Numbered from the stretch's first letter, positions 19,068-29,253 are shown. The stretch: 57,500 nucleotides of DNA from Symbiodinium natans (GCA_905221605.1 CAJNDS010001035.1:270001-327500); one strand, 5' to 3'. Notes: generated by a model from the letters alone, not told the origin. A program made the numbers and translations.

Positions 19068-19409
19068 GATGGGTAGGCAATCTTTTCTGCGTCTCGTTGC
19101 CCACTCAGCATGAATGTACGCCCTAAGAGGTCCGAGGTCCATGGCCCTAAACTGAGGCCCACAGTCCTTCCATAGAGTCAGCTTATGACAACTTGGAGAG
19201 CTCGGGGACCACGGGGCCAAAAGCGCTTCCAGCTGCGAGGCAGCAGCAAGTGCCGTGTGATCGATGATGTCGTAAACGAATGGGACACTTCGTCGGGAAG
19301 GTACACTAGAAGAAGTAAATGCTTTCCTGGTCAAAGGTTGTATACAAGAACCTGAAACGAACCCTGGGATCACCCTTAAGGCCTTCAAGCTCAAGCGTCC
19401 GGAGGACAA
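19068..19409 (-). pseudogene. unidentified coding fragment with DCGPQFRA motif
   Basis: A 114-codon minus frame starts MSSGRLSLKALRVIPGF and contains FVYDIIDHTALAAASQLEAL, then LTLWKDCGPQFRAMDLGP and AYIHAEWATRRR before it is cut off by the TTTGGGG array, which adds a false repetitive tail. The DxGPxFR signature resembles the second catalytic Asp region of DDE transposases and integrases. That is an inference; no other DDE residue is placed. By length this is the least likely of the islands to be open by chance. Confidence 0.5.
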
Positions 19410-19605
19410 GCAGATTGAGCCCCCCCAAAGCCACCCCCCCCCCCCCCCCCCCCTCCCTACGTCCGCTGGCCGGAAACCCCGGACCCTAAACCCCTAAAGC
19501 CTGAATCCCTCGAGCCGAAACCCTAAACCCTGAGCTTGTAAGCCCTCAACCCTAAACCCTAGCCCTAAACCTCTGGAGCCTAAAGCCTAAGCCCTCGAGC
19601 CGAAA

Positions 19606-19683
19606 CCCGACTTCTTGGTCCATGGCCTTCCTTGTAGTTCCTCTCCTGCGTGCGGTGGAGGGAAGGGTCCCCTTAGGACCTAC
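19606..19683 (-). other. exon-like island
   Basis: The minus frame reads GPKGTLPSTARRRGTTRKAM, then DQEVG, between a degenerate CCCTAAA patch and a TTTAGGG array. Confidence 0.28.
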
Positions 19684-19684
19684 T

Positions 19685-19810
19685 TAGGTTTAGGGTTTAG
19701 GGTTTAGGGTTTAGGGTTTGGGGTTTGGGGTTTGGGGTTTAGGGTTTAGGGTTGAGGGTTGAGGGTTTAGGGTTTAGGGTTTCGGGTTTCGGGTTTCGGG
19801 TTTAGCGGGC
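19685..19810 (+). repeat. telomere-like array with three variant blocks
   Basis: TTTAGGG, then TTTGGGG, TTGAGGG and TTTCGGG units in successive blocks. Confidence 0.88.
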
Positions 19811-20157
19811 TTTAGGGTTTGGGGGGTTTCGGATCTGGGCTTTACGGTTTAGTGTTGGTGCAGGTGTCGTCGGAAGTACGTCCTTCCCTGTACTGCTGAG
19901 AGCGTACATGGCTTCTAGGTTACCGATGGCCGCTGAGAAGCCTTGATAAATCCCCAAGCCCTTCAACCCGTGCACCCTTACACCCTTAAACCCGAAACCC
20001 CCCAAAAAAAAGGTTCTAAGGGTTTTTTAGGGGACTAGTTCCCCCAAAAGCCTCTGAGACCTGGAGCCGCGGACAAGAGCTAGCACCCCAAAGTTCAACC
20101 CTGGACCCTGGACGCCGAAACCTAAACCCTGGACCCAAAAACCTAAACCCTAAACAA

Positions 20158-20405
20158 AGCCTGCAACCCTAAACCCTAAACCCTAAACCCTAAACCCTAA
20201 ACCCTAAACCCTAAAACTCTAAACCCTAAACCCTAAACCCTAAACCCTAAGCCCTAAGCCCTAAGCCCTAAGCCCTAAACCCTAAGCCCTAAACCCTAAA
20301 CCCTAAACCCTAAACCCTGAACCCTAAACCCTAAACCCCCTAAACCCTAAACCCTAAACCCTAAACCCTAAACCCTAAACCCTAAACCCTAAACCCTGAA
20401 CCCTG
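20158..20405 (-). repeat. long telomere-like array (CCCTAAA on +)
   Basis: About 34 units, including a block of four CCCTAAG. It borders an exon-like island on the right. Confidence 0.93.
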
Positions 20406-20409
20406 ACTG

Positions 20410-20502
20410 GGGCTTATCGGGCTTTCCACCGCCGACCTGCTCAGCGTCCGCGAACCGCAGGTCGAGCAAATGAAGAATCCCTTGTTGAGACTGCCTGCTT
20501 AG
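20410..20502 (+). other. exon-like island, candidate C-terminus
   Basis: GLIGLSTADLLSVREPQVEQ, then MKNPLLRLPA and a TAG at 20500 formed with the first TTTAGGG-type unit. Amphipathic helix pattern. Outward-facing arrays. Confidence 0.4.
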
Positions 20503-20620
20503 GGTTTGGGGTTTGGGGTTTGGGGTTTGGGGTTTGGGGTTTGGGGTTTCGGGCTTGGGGTTTGGGGTTTAGGGTTTAGGGTTTAGGGTTTAGGGTTTAG
20601 GGTTTAGGGAACCTAAACGC
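20500..20620. repeat. array ending in a palindromic head-to-head junction
   Basis: TTTGGGG then TTTAGGG units end in TTTAGGGAACCTAAACGC at about 20602-20620, a compact inverted telomere junction. Telomere-like words of the opposite polarity continue, interrupted, to 20660. Confidence 0.85.
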
Positions 20621-20689
20621 TATATAAACCCTACTAGAAACTCTATAGACCCTACAGACCCTGTAAGCCCTATAATGCCAATTGAAGTC

Positions 20690-21510
20690 CTGGCTGAAAA
20701 TTGAACCCCATTAACCCCATAAACCACTTCACCACCTTTGCCTTATACACCCTCCACACCCTCGAAACCTCTACGTGTGTAAAAAACATACATATATATA
20801 TATATATGTGTGTGTATATATATATGCGGGATATTCGGGAGGCTCAGGTTTGGGTTTGTAGTGTTCATACGGTTTATGTGCTTTGTGAGGCTTTCTGGCC
20901 TTTAGGGTTTATAAGGTTCATCAGGTTCTGGGTTGTGCTTTATGTATTTATGAATAGGTTCCCTTGTAAGGAAAGAATGGAAATTAACAATTAACCCAAA
21001 GCACAACCCGAGGGTTTATACGGGAGGGACTGTATCTCCTACTGTGAGCTAGTGAGCCGACGCGACCCATTGTCTAAAACTGGGTTCTGCATGAAGAAGC
21101 TCAGAAACCCAAAACCCTAAACCCAAGACCCTAAGGGTTTAGGGGATCTGGCTTAAGGTGTAGGGCTTGGGGGCTAGGGCTTTTATCAAAATAGGCCGAG
21201 GCGCCCAGCAAAAACGTCAAACAGTGTTTGGGCTTGCATGGCCAGTTCAACCTGTTGACAGCCAGAAACTCTCAACTTTCAGTCATAAGGCACCCCCTAG
21301 CGGCCCCAAACCCTACTCCAAACCCAATCTCCCGGTGCCATTGCTCCGCACTTGCGACTTCGCTGTTTAGGGTTTGAGGCTTAGGGTGAGAGTTCAGGAC
21401 CCTGAAAAGCACAGCCCCATGCCACCGTTTCTGCTCGTCCGCGTAATGGCTTGGACGCTCTGAGTTGGAATGCTGAGCTGCCTGCCACGAGATGTGAAAA
21501 AAAACTGTTG
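20690..21510. other. unique DNA with AT/GT microsatellite
   Basis: Contains an (AT)n/(GT)n tract at about 20793-20826 and a 97-codon plus frame (20701-20994) that reads through the microsatellite, so it is unlikely to be a gene. At 21110-21135 CCCTAAA words change directly to TTTAGGG words. No gene recognised. Confidence 0.45.
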
Positions 21511-21930
21511 GGGAAGTTTAGGGTTTAGGGTTTAGGGTTGAGGGTGAACAACCCTTCGGCTGGGAATCTTCGGGCTCATAGTGGGGCCCTTTGGGGAGGG
21601 GGAACACCCAACATGTACATTTTGCAAAAACCCTATGGAAAAGCACTCACCAAAACCAAAATGAGAACTCTACTTCATGTAAGGGGTAAACCCCAAACCC
21701 TAAACCCCAAACCACTATTTGGTCCCTAAGCTACCAAGAAAATGCCCAATCAGAGAGGAACACATGGCTTCGGGAGTTTAGTGCTTATGGTTTTGCGGGG
21801 GAGTTTGCGGAGTATAGCGAGCAAAGCTATAGCTACTACTTGCTTAAGAACCTCAAAAACGAAGCAAAACGGACACCCTTATTACCCTTATAGGGAAGAT
21901 TTACTCCTTTTGAATCCTTTTATCTTTTGG
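21511..21930. other. short TTTAGGG array and mixed unique DNA
   Basis: A short TTTAGGG array (about 21514-21545) is followed by mixed unique DNA. A plus frame at 21742-21987 (MPNQRGTHGFGSLVLMVLRG) is open but may be chance. No family recognised. Confidence 0.35.
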
Positions 21931-22056
21931 AGGTTCTTACGCAAACAGATAAGGGTTCGAGGGATATTGGGGGTAGAAGGAGTTTAGGGGTTAGAGGTTC
22001 TTACGCAAACAGGTAAGTAAGGGTTAGGGCATCTAGGGGGTAGAAGGAGTTTAGAG
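21931..22056. repeat. 60-bp imperfect tandem duplication
   Basis: GGTTCTTACGCAAACAG is repeated (at 21931 and 21991), each followed by TAAGGGTT and later GGGGGTAGAAGGAGTTTAG. The copies have diverged slightly. Confidence 0.8.
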
Positions 22057-22145
22057 GTTTAGAGCCTCAGCGTTACACACTTTCAACTGGCCAATGCGTC
22101 CTCACTCCGACAATTGTCTAGTGGGGGCAGTTGCGAGGGCCCTTA

Positions 22146-22625
22146 CTAAACCCTAAACCCTAAACCCTAAACCCTAAACCCTAAAGCGCACCCCTCAGAA
22201 AACCCAAGGGCCCGTACTTCAGAACCCGTTAGAACAGCTAAGGGGTCTCTTAAGGGACCATAGAACTATGTTAGATTGAACTTCATTGTCAAGCTGTATA
22301 CTTAAACCCTGAACCCTGAACCCTAAACCCTAAACCCTAAACCCTAAACCCTAAACCCTAAACCCAATTTACGCCCCTACAGGTGCAGGGCGTCCAAGGG
22401 AATGTACCGATTTCTGAGCCTCAGGGAGTAGCCCTCGTAGAGTTCATAGAACCCTAAGCCCTTAGGGCTCAAGGAGAATCTAAACCCTGAACCCTGAACC
22501 CTCACCCTGAACCCTGAACCCTGAACCCTGAACCCTGAACCCTGAACCCTGAACCCTGAACCCTGAACCCTGAACCCTGAACCCTGAACCCTAGCCCGAA
22601 ACCCTAAACCCAAAACCCCAAGCCC
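22146..22625 (-). repeat. CCCTAAA and CCCTGAA arrays with 110-bp insert
   Basis: CCCTAAA units (22146-22185), a 110-bp insert related to the one near 44420 (shared ACTTCAGAACC word), more CCCTAAA units (to 22365), a unique stretch with a short frame, and a perfect block of about 15 CCCTGAA units (22488-22590). Confidence 0.85.
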
Positions 22626-22667
22626 TAAACCCTAAACTCAACCCCTCTAAGAACCCTCTCTCTTAAG

Positions 22668-22734
22668 GCTCCAGGAAACAAACGCTGGCCCCAGGCCTCC
22701 GCAACTGGTATTACCTGGAGACATTTAGGGGTTT
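22668..22734 (+). other. exon-like island
   Basis: The frame APGNKRWPQASATGITWRHL lies between a CCCTAAA array and TTTAGGG-like words. Confidence 0.27.
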
Positions 22735-22930
22735 GCGAGGGTTGTTTAGGGCTTAGGGGTTTCCGAAACTAGGGGGTTAGGGTTTGGGTTTTGGGGTTTA
22801 GGTTTGGGGCATACGCCATAAACTTGAGACCTTTTTGCAGCGGGGGGGGGGGGTACTTGGGGGCTTACGTGCTGCTAAGGTGCCAAACTCTTGCAATGAA
22901 GGAACTCATGCCAATGGTCCTGCTTCTGAG

Positions 22931-23264
22931 ACCCTAAACCCTAAACCCTAAACCCTAAACCCTAAACCCTAAACCCTAAACACTAAGACTACGGGCTTGA
23001 AGGCCTGCGCCAACTTCTGAGGGCGGCGCGAAACTACACAAAAGACAACCGGGGTTTAGGGTTTAGGGTTTGGGGTTTGGGTTTAGGGTTTAGGGTTTAG
23101 GGTTTAGGGTTTAGGGTTTAGGGTTTAGGGTTTAGGGTTTAGGGTTTAGGGTTTAGGGTTTAGGGTTTAGGGTTTAGGATTTAGGGTTTAGGGTTTAGGG
23201 TTTAGGGTTGATTAGGGTTTAGGGTTTAGGGTTTAGGGTTTAGGGTTTAGGGTTTAGGGTTTAG
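22931..23264. repeat. outward-facing arrays around a 70-bp island
   Basis: CCCTAAA units (22931-22985), a 70-bp island, then about 28 TTTAGGG units (23053-23264). The island reads YGLEGLRQLLRAARNYTKDN on the plus strand (22990-23052), a convincing amphipathic helix pattern, but short. Confidence 0.85.
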
Positions 23265-23359
23265 GGTACCACCCCACATTACTGGCATCATTCCCCGGAG
23301 CTGGACATTGCAGGCGAGGAAGAGCCGGGGGGCTACACCCATATTGGGAACACCCCACG

Positions 23360-23363
<4 letters not shown>
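23265..23363 (+). other. exon-like island ending in poly-C
   Basis: The frame GTTPHYWHHSPELDIAGEEE, then PGGYTHIGNTPRP, runs from the end of a TTTAGGG array to a 30-bp C homopolymer (23360-23389), which adds a false polyproline tail. Confidence 0.35.
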
Positions 23364-23391
<28 letters not shown>

Positions 23392-23676
23392 CACAGTTTC
23401 CTGAGGATGCCCAATGAGGAACCCTTCACGGAAGAGCTACCAGGGTTGAGGGCTCAGGCTTCGGGCTTTGAACTCCCCAACGCCCGGCACCCTGAACCCT
23501 AAACCCTAAACCCTTCAACCCTAAAACAAGGCTCATGGAGACTCTAGGGAGCTGTGGGATTTTTCGGGATTCGAGAGCAAGCTCGGGTCAGGGGGTGGGT
23601 CGGTTCTGCTCTTCTGCTTGGGGTATTGGTTGAGGCTTTGGGTTTAGGTTTTAGGGTTTGGGTTTAGGTTTGAGGG

Positions 23677-23844
23677 TTTAGAGCTCTCTGTTCGCAGAGG
23701 TTTGTTGCCCACGCACGAGTACTGCGACATCTGTGTTACTGATTGCAGCCGAGCGGCAGGACGTGGTGCAGCCCAGCTGTTAGCAGGGGGCATGTCAAAC
23801 TTCGCCCCTGAACCCTCCACTAAAGCACGTAAACCCCGATACAT
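23677..23844 (-). other. exon-like open frame
   Basis: The minus frame opens MYRGLRALVEGSGAKFDMPP, then ANSWAAPRPAARLQSVTQMS and YSCVGNKPLRTES, and runs into TTTAGGG-like words. Not a repeat-derived composition; no family recognised. Confidence 0.4.
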
Positions 23845-23869
23845 CCGCTGTCGAGGGGGCTGAGGGCTT

Positions 23870-24600
23870 CAGGGGTTGGGGGGGTGAGGGGGGGTGGCTA
23901 TGGGGTTGGGAGAGTTTTGGCGACGACGTCTAAGTCACGGCCCCCCCTGAGGCATAGTGTCATCGCCGTGCTTCAGCAACAAGTAGAACAAAGACGGTTA
24001 AACACTAAACCCTTCATATGGTCACTCTACTTCAAGAAGGACTAGTTCCAGATTCGAGCCAAGGAAGCGCGAGGCAGCGTGCAAGTTCAGGGTATAGGGT
24101 TCAATGACAGCTTCGTAGTTTCAAGATCAAGACATGTAGGGTTTAGGGTTTAGGGTTTAGGGTTTAGGGTTTAGGGCAGTTGAAGGTTTTGGGGGTTTAG
24201 GGCGCATGCTGTCGAAGATCATCGGCCCCAGGGAGCCGATTACGTGAGACAACTACGACGGACGAGGTTTAGGGTTTAGGGTTTAGGGTTTAGGGTTTAG
24301 GGTTTAGGGTTTAGGGTTTAGGGTTTAGGGTTTAGGGTTTAGGGTACATTATCAGCCCTAACCCCGAAAACCACTGAGAATCAAAGAAGCCCTAAGCCCT
24401 CAACCCCTCAACCCCTAAACCCCAAGCCTTAACCCGCTCACCTTCTGCAACTTGATTCCGCACAACAACCTTTCACGCCCCAACCGTGAGGGTGATTTTG
24501 GTCGAGGGTTTAGGGCTTAGGGTTTAGGTGTTAGGGGTGTAGGGTTCAGGGTTTGGGGTTTCGGCATTGAGTGTGTTAGGATTTAGTCGGTTAGGGTTGG
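23870..24600. other. islands and short TTTAGGG arrays
   Basis: TTTAGGG arrays at 24136-24175 and 24267-24345 enclose an island whose plus frame (24205-24273) reads HAVEDHRPQGADYVRQLRRT. The rest is degenerate repeat and unique DNA with no clear gene. Confidence 0.45.
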
Positions 24601-24795
24601 GGTCTTTGGGATTTGGGTCTTAGGGGTATGGGCTTTAGGGTATAAAGGGCTCTGGTGCTGGGGGATTTAAAGGGGGGTAGGGACTAGGGTTTAGGGTTGA
24701 GGTCTTTGGGATTTGGGTCTTAGGGGTATGGGCTTTAGGGTATAAGGGCTCTGGTGTTGGGGGTTTTAAGGGGGTTGGGACTAGGGTCTAGGGCG
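24601..24795 (+). repeat. 100-bp tandem duplication of degenerate repeat DNA
   Basis: GGTCTTTGGGATTTGGGTCT begins at 24601 and again at 24701. The following ~90 bp match with a few substitutions and small indels. Confidence 0.88.
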
Positions 24796-24799
24796 AGAG

Positions 24800-25484
24800 G
24801 CATGTAGGGGTGAGGGTTTAGGCTTTGCGGGTTCAAGGCTTGGGGGGGTGTAGGCCTTAGTAGTCGGCTGTAGGAAGGTTCAGGGAGTCTTCGGGGTTTA
24901 GGGTTTGGGGTTTAGGGTTGAAAGTTTAGGATCAGGGTTTGGGAAATGAGCTACGGGTTTCGGGGCGGTAGGGTTTTGAGCTTAGGGTTTAGGGCTTAGG
25001 TTTGGGGGCATCTGAACGGGAAGATCGAGTGCAGAGCGTATGCCTTGTTTTGTTGTTCATGAAGCCCTCACCGCTCAACCCGCCAAGCCCTAAGCCCTAA
25101 GCCCTAAGCCCTAGGCCCTAAGCCCTAAGCCCTAAGCCCTAAGCACCTAAGCACCTAAAACCCTCAATTCCTCAGTCCACGACCCCTCCACCCCCAAAAC
25201 CCTCAGAGCCCTTCAGCACAAAGAATCAAATTCCCAAGCCCTAAAAACATTCATAATCCGAAACACACCTCTGAAGAAAAAGGGGCTTTCAACACAACAC
25301 CTCCCAAAAAAACCTCAGAATCCCGAAACCCCGCTCTAACACAGACTAGCCCCCCCCATAAACCCTACTCCCAAAAACCCTAATTAACCCCTAAACCCTA
25401 AACCCTAAACCCTAAACCCTAAACCTTAAACCCTAAACCCTAAACCCCCTGTACCCTAAACCCTGCCCCTTACATCCTGCCTCT
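24800..25484. other. degenerate G-rich then C-rich DNA
   Basis: Decayed TTTAGGG words to about 25010, then CCCTAAG (25083-25145) and CCCTAAA (25385-25450) arrays with unique AC-rich DNA between. No gene seen. Confidence 0.5.
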
Positions 25485-25562
25485 GACATGTTGTGGGCAA
25501 CTCCCCGCAGGACGGGGGCTCCCCAGGCAGAAGCAGCCGCTCCTCCTTTTGTTTGCGTATAG
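25485..25562 (+). other. exon-like island
   Basis: DMLWATPRRTGAPQAEAAAP, then PFVCV and a TAG shared with the TTTAGGG array. Outward-facing arrays. Alternative frames are open. Confidence 0.3.
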
Positions 25563-25652
25563 GGTTTAGGGTTTAGGGTTTAGGGTTTAGGGTTTAGGGT
25601 TTAGGGTTTAGGGTTTAGGGTTTAGGGTTTAGGGTTTAGGGTTTAGGGTTGA
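25560..25652 (+). repeat. telomere-like array TTTAGGG
   Basis: About 13 perfect units. Confidence 0.93.
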
Positions 25653-25734
25653 GCATTTGGAGTGGCTCTCTGTCTGAATGAGGGTCCCTTTTGGGGCCCT
25701 ACGTATAGTACGGCGCCCTGAAGAGACCCTCAAA

Positions 25735-26535
25735 AACCCTGAACCCTAAACCCTAAACCCCAAACCCTAAACCCTAAACCCTGAACCCTGAACCCTAAAC
25801 CCTACACCCAATGTTTAGACAAGTACCCCATGTACAGCTTGAGTTCTGGGCCGCTTATGCTCATGCGTCAGGTCTCTTGTCCGCCTGAAACCTCTGATTC
25901 CAGCTCTTCCTTCTGCTGCTTCGTTAACTATTCTGCTACCCTAAAATGACCCTAAACCCTAAACCCTAACCCCCAAAATCAGGGGCCTCTGCCTTGGACC
26001 TCGAAGGTTGTGCCCTTGGGTTTGGGGGGGCCCATGTTAAGGCCATGAAAGGGGCCATCTTCGGATTTTTCTCCAAGGGAACCCCACTTCATCCCTAAGC
26101 CCTAAGCCCAGGTTTAGGGTTTCGGGTTTTGGGTTTTGGGTTCTGGGCTTACACCCTAAACCCAATCCTCCAGAGTTAAGATCCGGATCTCATTGGCAGT
26201 GGCCATGGCTTTGGACGAACAGCGTGTAGAGAGTTGAAGATAAGGTAAGGTCCAGATACCATATTGTACTATGCGAAACCATATTTTACTCTATCATACT
26301 ACATGATACTAGCATTATTGGGCTACGTTTTGTTGTATGATTTCATTGTCATATTGTCGTAGGGTTTGGGGTCTACATACACAAACCCACGCTTTTACTA
26401 CCTGATATGATACTACATTATACTATGTTGGGCCTGAGCTATTGTGCTACATGATCTTGTAGTTTAGGGTTTAGGGTTCAGGGTTTAGGGCGTAGGGTTT
26501 AGGGTTTAGGGTTGTATCATAGTAGAGTTCAGATT
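25735..26535. other. short arrays and AT-richer linkers
   Basis: CCCTAAA patches (25738-25803, 25945-25970), a direct CCCTAAG-to-TTTAGGG switch at about 26100-26122, and a lower-GC stretch (26200-26460) rich in TACTA/CATACT words with no open frame of note. Confidence 0.5.
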
Positions 26536-26627
26536 GGGATGTTCCCTCTGACACTACCAGCCCTGAAAAGGGATTCTAGTCCCCCCCCCCCCTATTAAGG
26601 ACGGTTAGTATAAGGGGAAGCATCCCA
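26536..26627. mobile_element. foldback element, family 2
   Basis: GGGATGTTCCCTCTGACACT on the left; the right end, reversed, reads GGGATGCTTCCCCTTATACT. The centre has a C run. A TTGGG/CCCAA border is shared with other copies. Confidence 0.75.
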
Positions 26628-26805
26628 AAGTTCAGGGTTATATGGGTGTATGATCCCTTTTGGGGTACGTAGCCTAAATATTAGGTGCCGTATTAAGATA
26701 GGGATCCAAGAAGGGACCATCATTTTGACAACCACCCATATTGGAGTTCAGGCACATTCTGCCTTTCAAGTCGGACACCGAGCCAGCCAAGATGAGGTGC
26801 GCATG

Positions 26806-27005
26806 GGTTTAGGGTTTGGGGTTTGGGGTTTAGGGTTTAGGGTTTAGGGTTTGGGGTTTGGGGTTTAGGGTTTAGGGGTTGGGGTTTGGGGTTTGGGGTT
26901 TTGGGTTTGGGGTTTGGGGTTTGGGGTTTGGGGTTTGGGGTTTGGGGTTTGGGGTTTGGGGTTTGGGGTTTGGGGTTTGGGGTTTGGGGTTTAGGGGTTT
27001 GGGTG
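26806..27005 (+). repeat. telomere-like array, mainly TTTGGGG
   Basis: TTTAGGG units followed by about 15 TTTGGGG units (26885-26993). The stop-free minus strand yields a false 96-codon proline-rich frame at 26837-27127. Confidence 0.93.
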
Positions 27006-27359
27006 GGTACAGTACTTGACCATTGAATAACTGTAGGTGGAAGGGATCGCGCTGAACTCCAAGCCCCAAACTCTATGTCTAAACTCCAAACTCTAAACCC
27101 CAAGCCCCAAGCCCCACTAAACCCCAAACCCTAGAGCCCAAACTCAGGGTTTAGGGTTTAGGGTGTAGGGTTCGGCTTTAGGGTAAGCCTTGCAATGCTT
27201 TGCAGGTAGCCAGTAGCCTGTGGGGCCACAGGGCACAAGGCTCCCCGTTTCATGTGATCATTTCTCAAATTTAGAATATACCCGCAAATACGAAAACCCT
27301 TAGTTTCGGAACAACCCACCCCCCACCCGCCCCACCAAAACCAGGGTGCCCCTATTTCC

Positions 27360-27545
27360 CTATAAGGAATTTGAGCTTTGGGCTTCTCGTGGCTGTTGAG
27401 CTTTTGGGGTCTTCGAGGCTTCGGCTTTGTAGGGCAGTGTAGGGTTCACAATCCTGTGGGGAAGATCTTCAAATTTCATCTGGAAGCCGAAATTTGCAAG
27501 TTGACGACCCTCACGCGGAACTAACAACAACTTCAACACCAACAA
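27360..27545 (-). other. unidentified open frame with start codon
   Basis: A 60-residue minus frame, MLVLKLLLVPREGRQLANFG then MKFEDLPHRIVNPTLPYKAE, ends at a stop at 27360. A hydrophobic start and charged middle look protein-like; no family recognised. It lies in a 1-kb stretch free of long arrays. Confidence 0.35.
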
Positions 27546-27561
27546 ATATAGGGCCCTAGGG

Positions 27562-27774
27562 TTGAGGGGGCTAGACTTTAGGGCTCAGGCTGAGGAAGTG
27601 AAACTTAGAAAACTGCACGCATTTTCTTCCGACGATAGAACAGCATTCGCTCATGCTGCCGCGTCCTCCTCCTCCTCATCCGAGCCTTTCCGGGGCATCG
27701 CGCACAAGGCTTCAGAATCTGGCAGGGAGGTTAAGGGAACAGGCACACAAACTTTCGCTGGGTTTTCTTCATAG
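27562..27774 (+). other. unidentified open frame, serine-rich
   Basis: A 70-codon frame with EEVKLRKLHAFSSDDRTAFA, a run of serines encoded by TCC repeats, and FRGIAHKASESGREVKGTGT. The minus strand is also open here. Possibly an exon fragment. Confidence 0.3.
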
Positions 27775-27868
27775 CATCGGATGACACCCGAAACCCTCAA
27801 GCCTACACCCCAAGACCCTGGCCCTAAACCCTTCAAGGGGCTTCTTTTGGAGTCTCTTCTGATTCTGC

Positions 27869-28019
27869 TCGCTCTCTCTCTCTCTCTCGCTCTCTCGCTC
27901 TCTCGCTCGCTCTCTCGCTCTCTCGCTCTCTCGCTCTCTCGCTCTCTCGCTCTCTCGCTCTCTCGCTCTCTCGCTCTCTCGCGCTCTCGCGCTCTCGCTC
28001 TCTCGCTCTCGCTCTCGCA
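27869..28019 (+). repeat. CTCTCG-type microsatellite
   Basis: About 150 bp of (CTCTCG)n with (CT)n and (CGCTCT)n stretches. Frames across it on either strand (arginine/glutamate-rich or leucine/serine-rich) are artefacts. Confidence 0.95.
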
Positions 28020-28135
28020 GCTCACGTAGACGTAGAGCGGATCAGGTGACATCTGCATCAGTGAACTGAGATGAGCAATGGTGAGTCTGTCAGAAAAAAA
28101 GTGGAAGGTCTACATACTGTATATTTGTGGCCTTA

Positions 28136-28231
28136 GACAAGCCGCCGCCATGATCCCAGAGGTGTCGGCGCCCCAAAACGACAAATGGCTACGTATCTGG
28201 ACCCGCATGTGCCCTGCCAGGCTGCGTGGTC
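28136..28231 (-). other. exon-like island
   Basis: The minus frame runs RSLAGHMRVQIRSHLSFWGA, then DTSGIMAAACLR, starting at the TTTAGGG array that lies to the right. Confidence 0.37.
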
Positions 28232-28232
28232 A

Positions 28233-28321
28233 GGGGGTTTAGGGTTTAGGGTTTAGGGTTTAGGGTTTAGGGTTTAGGGTTTAGGGTTTAGGGTTTAGGG
28301 TTTAGGGTTTAGGGTTTAGGA
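28233..28321 (+). repeat. telomere-like array TTTAGGG
   Basis: About 12 units. Confidence 0.93.
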
Positions 28322-28557
28322 GCTTTCTCCGGGAGCCGAAGCCTAAGAAAGGGATTTCGGGATATTGCTGGGGTTTGCACTACGAGTGGGAGATAGTGGG
28401 AGCATGCCGAACGCCGCGTGAGTTCATGTCGACACCGAATGTAGAGGGGACATAAGCAGTCAAGAGCTGAATCAGGGTCTTCGTTGCGATTATTCGAGGT
28501 ACCCCATATACCCCCAACACGAAATACTCGGCAAAACATATGCAAAACACTATTTCA

Positions 28558-28589
<32 letters not shown>

Positions 28590-28616
28590 CCACCATCACC
28601 ATCATCACCATCATCA
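28558..28616 (+). repeat. CAT/CAC trinucleotide microsatellite
   Basis: About 19 triplets of CAT with some CAC. It reads as polyhistidine in one plus frame. Confidence 0.95.
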
Positions 28617-28836
28617 ACATCCCGGTCCTTCAGAATGGCTGTCGTGCCTATCGCTGGACGGGGTGATCAACATGATCATCAGCTTCGGCAGCACCAATGT
28701 CATGGTGAACATGCTCGGCGACACCGATTTTGCCTCAACCTGCTGCAGTGGATGTTGTGCTGCTTGCGGCTTCTCCTGTGCCACTGCAAGGAAGGCCAAG
28801 GCTGTCAAAGATATGCTTCCGCGGAAGCGAATTTGA
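28617..28836 (+). other. open frame downstream of CAT repeat
   Basis: The frame in phase with the CAT repeat continues SLDGVINMIISFGSTNVMVN, then MLGDTDFASTCCSGCCAACG, and a basic C-terminus ending RKRI and a stop at 28836. The cysteine-rich part could be membrane-associated. The frame through the repeat may be chance, and no family is recognised. Confidence 0.33.
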
Positions 28837-28859
28837 TGCCTTCTCGTCTCCATGTTCAC

Positions 28860-29165
28860 TTCTTGTCATGAGGGGCAAGTAGCATGCTTTGGGGTTTGGA
28901 GCTTCGTTTAGGGTGAGGGTTTCGGGAGTGCCAAACAGCCCAAGAAATTACAATTGGAACCTGGCAAGTTGCCGTCAGAAGCTGCGAGAAAAGGTTCTGG
29001 GGCCTATGTGGCTTATAGAGATTTGAGGCTACGCAGGGTTTTCAGTTTTAGCTTTAAAGCGTTTAAGCTTCCTTGGGTTTGGGGGGGGGGGGGGGGGTGT
29101 TGATTGACCCTAAACCCTAAACCCTAAACCCTAAACCCTAAACCCTAAACCCTAAATCCTGGAGT
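28860..29165. other. linker, G tract and CCCTAAA array
   Basis: Unique DNA with no gene, a G homopolymer of about 16 (29081-29097), then CCCTAAA units (29106-29158). Confidence 0.6.
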
Positions 29166-29253
29166 ATGAGACTGCCTGGCCTTCCGGAGGGTCCACACGG
29201 TAGGATGCCGAGATGTCCACGCGGGATGATGGGGCGTCCCGACTCAAGTACCT
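29166..29253 (-). other. exon-like island
   Basis: The minus frame RYLSRDAPSSRVDISASYRV, then DPPEGQAVSYS, spans the island between outward-facing arrays. Alternating polar/hydrophobic residues suggest a strand-rich domain fragment. Confidence 0.4.

Noticed and set aside
26837-27127. Proline-rich heptad protein (PNPKPQT repeats)
   Set aside because: CCCCAAA units lack stop codons in every frame on that strand, so long open frames arise automatically; the same applies at 18953-19162 and 49890-50111.
27651-28058. Arg/Glu-rich or Leu/Ser-rich coiled-coil protein
   Set aside because: Reading of the CTCTCG microsatellite.
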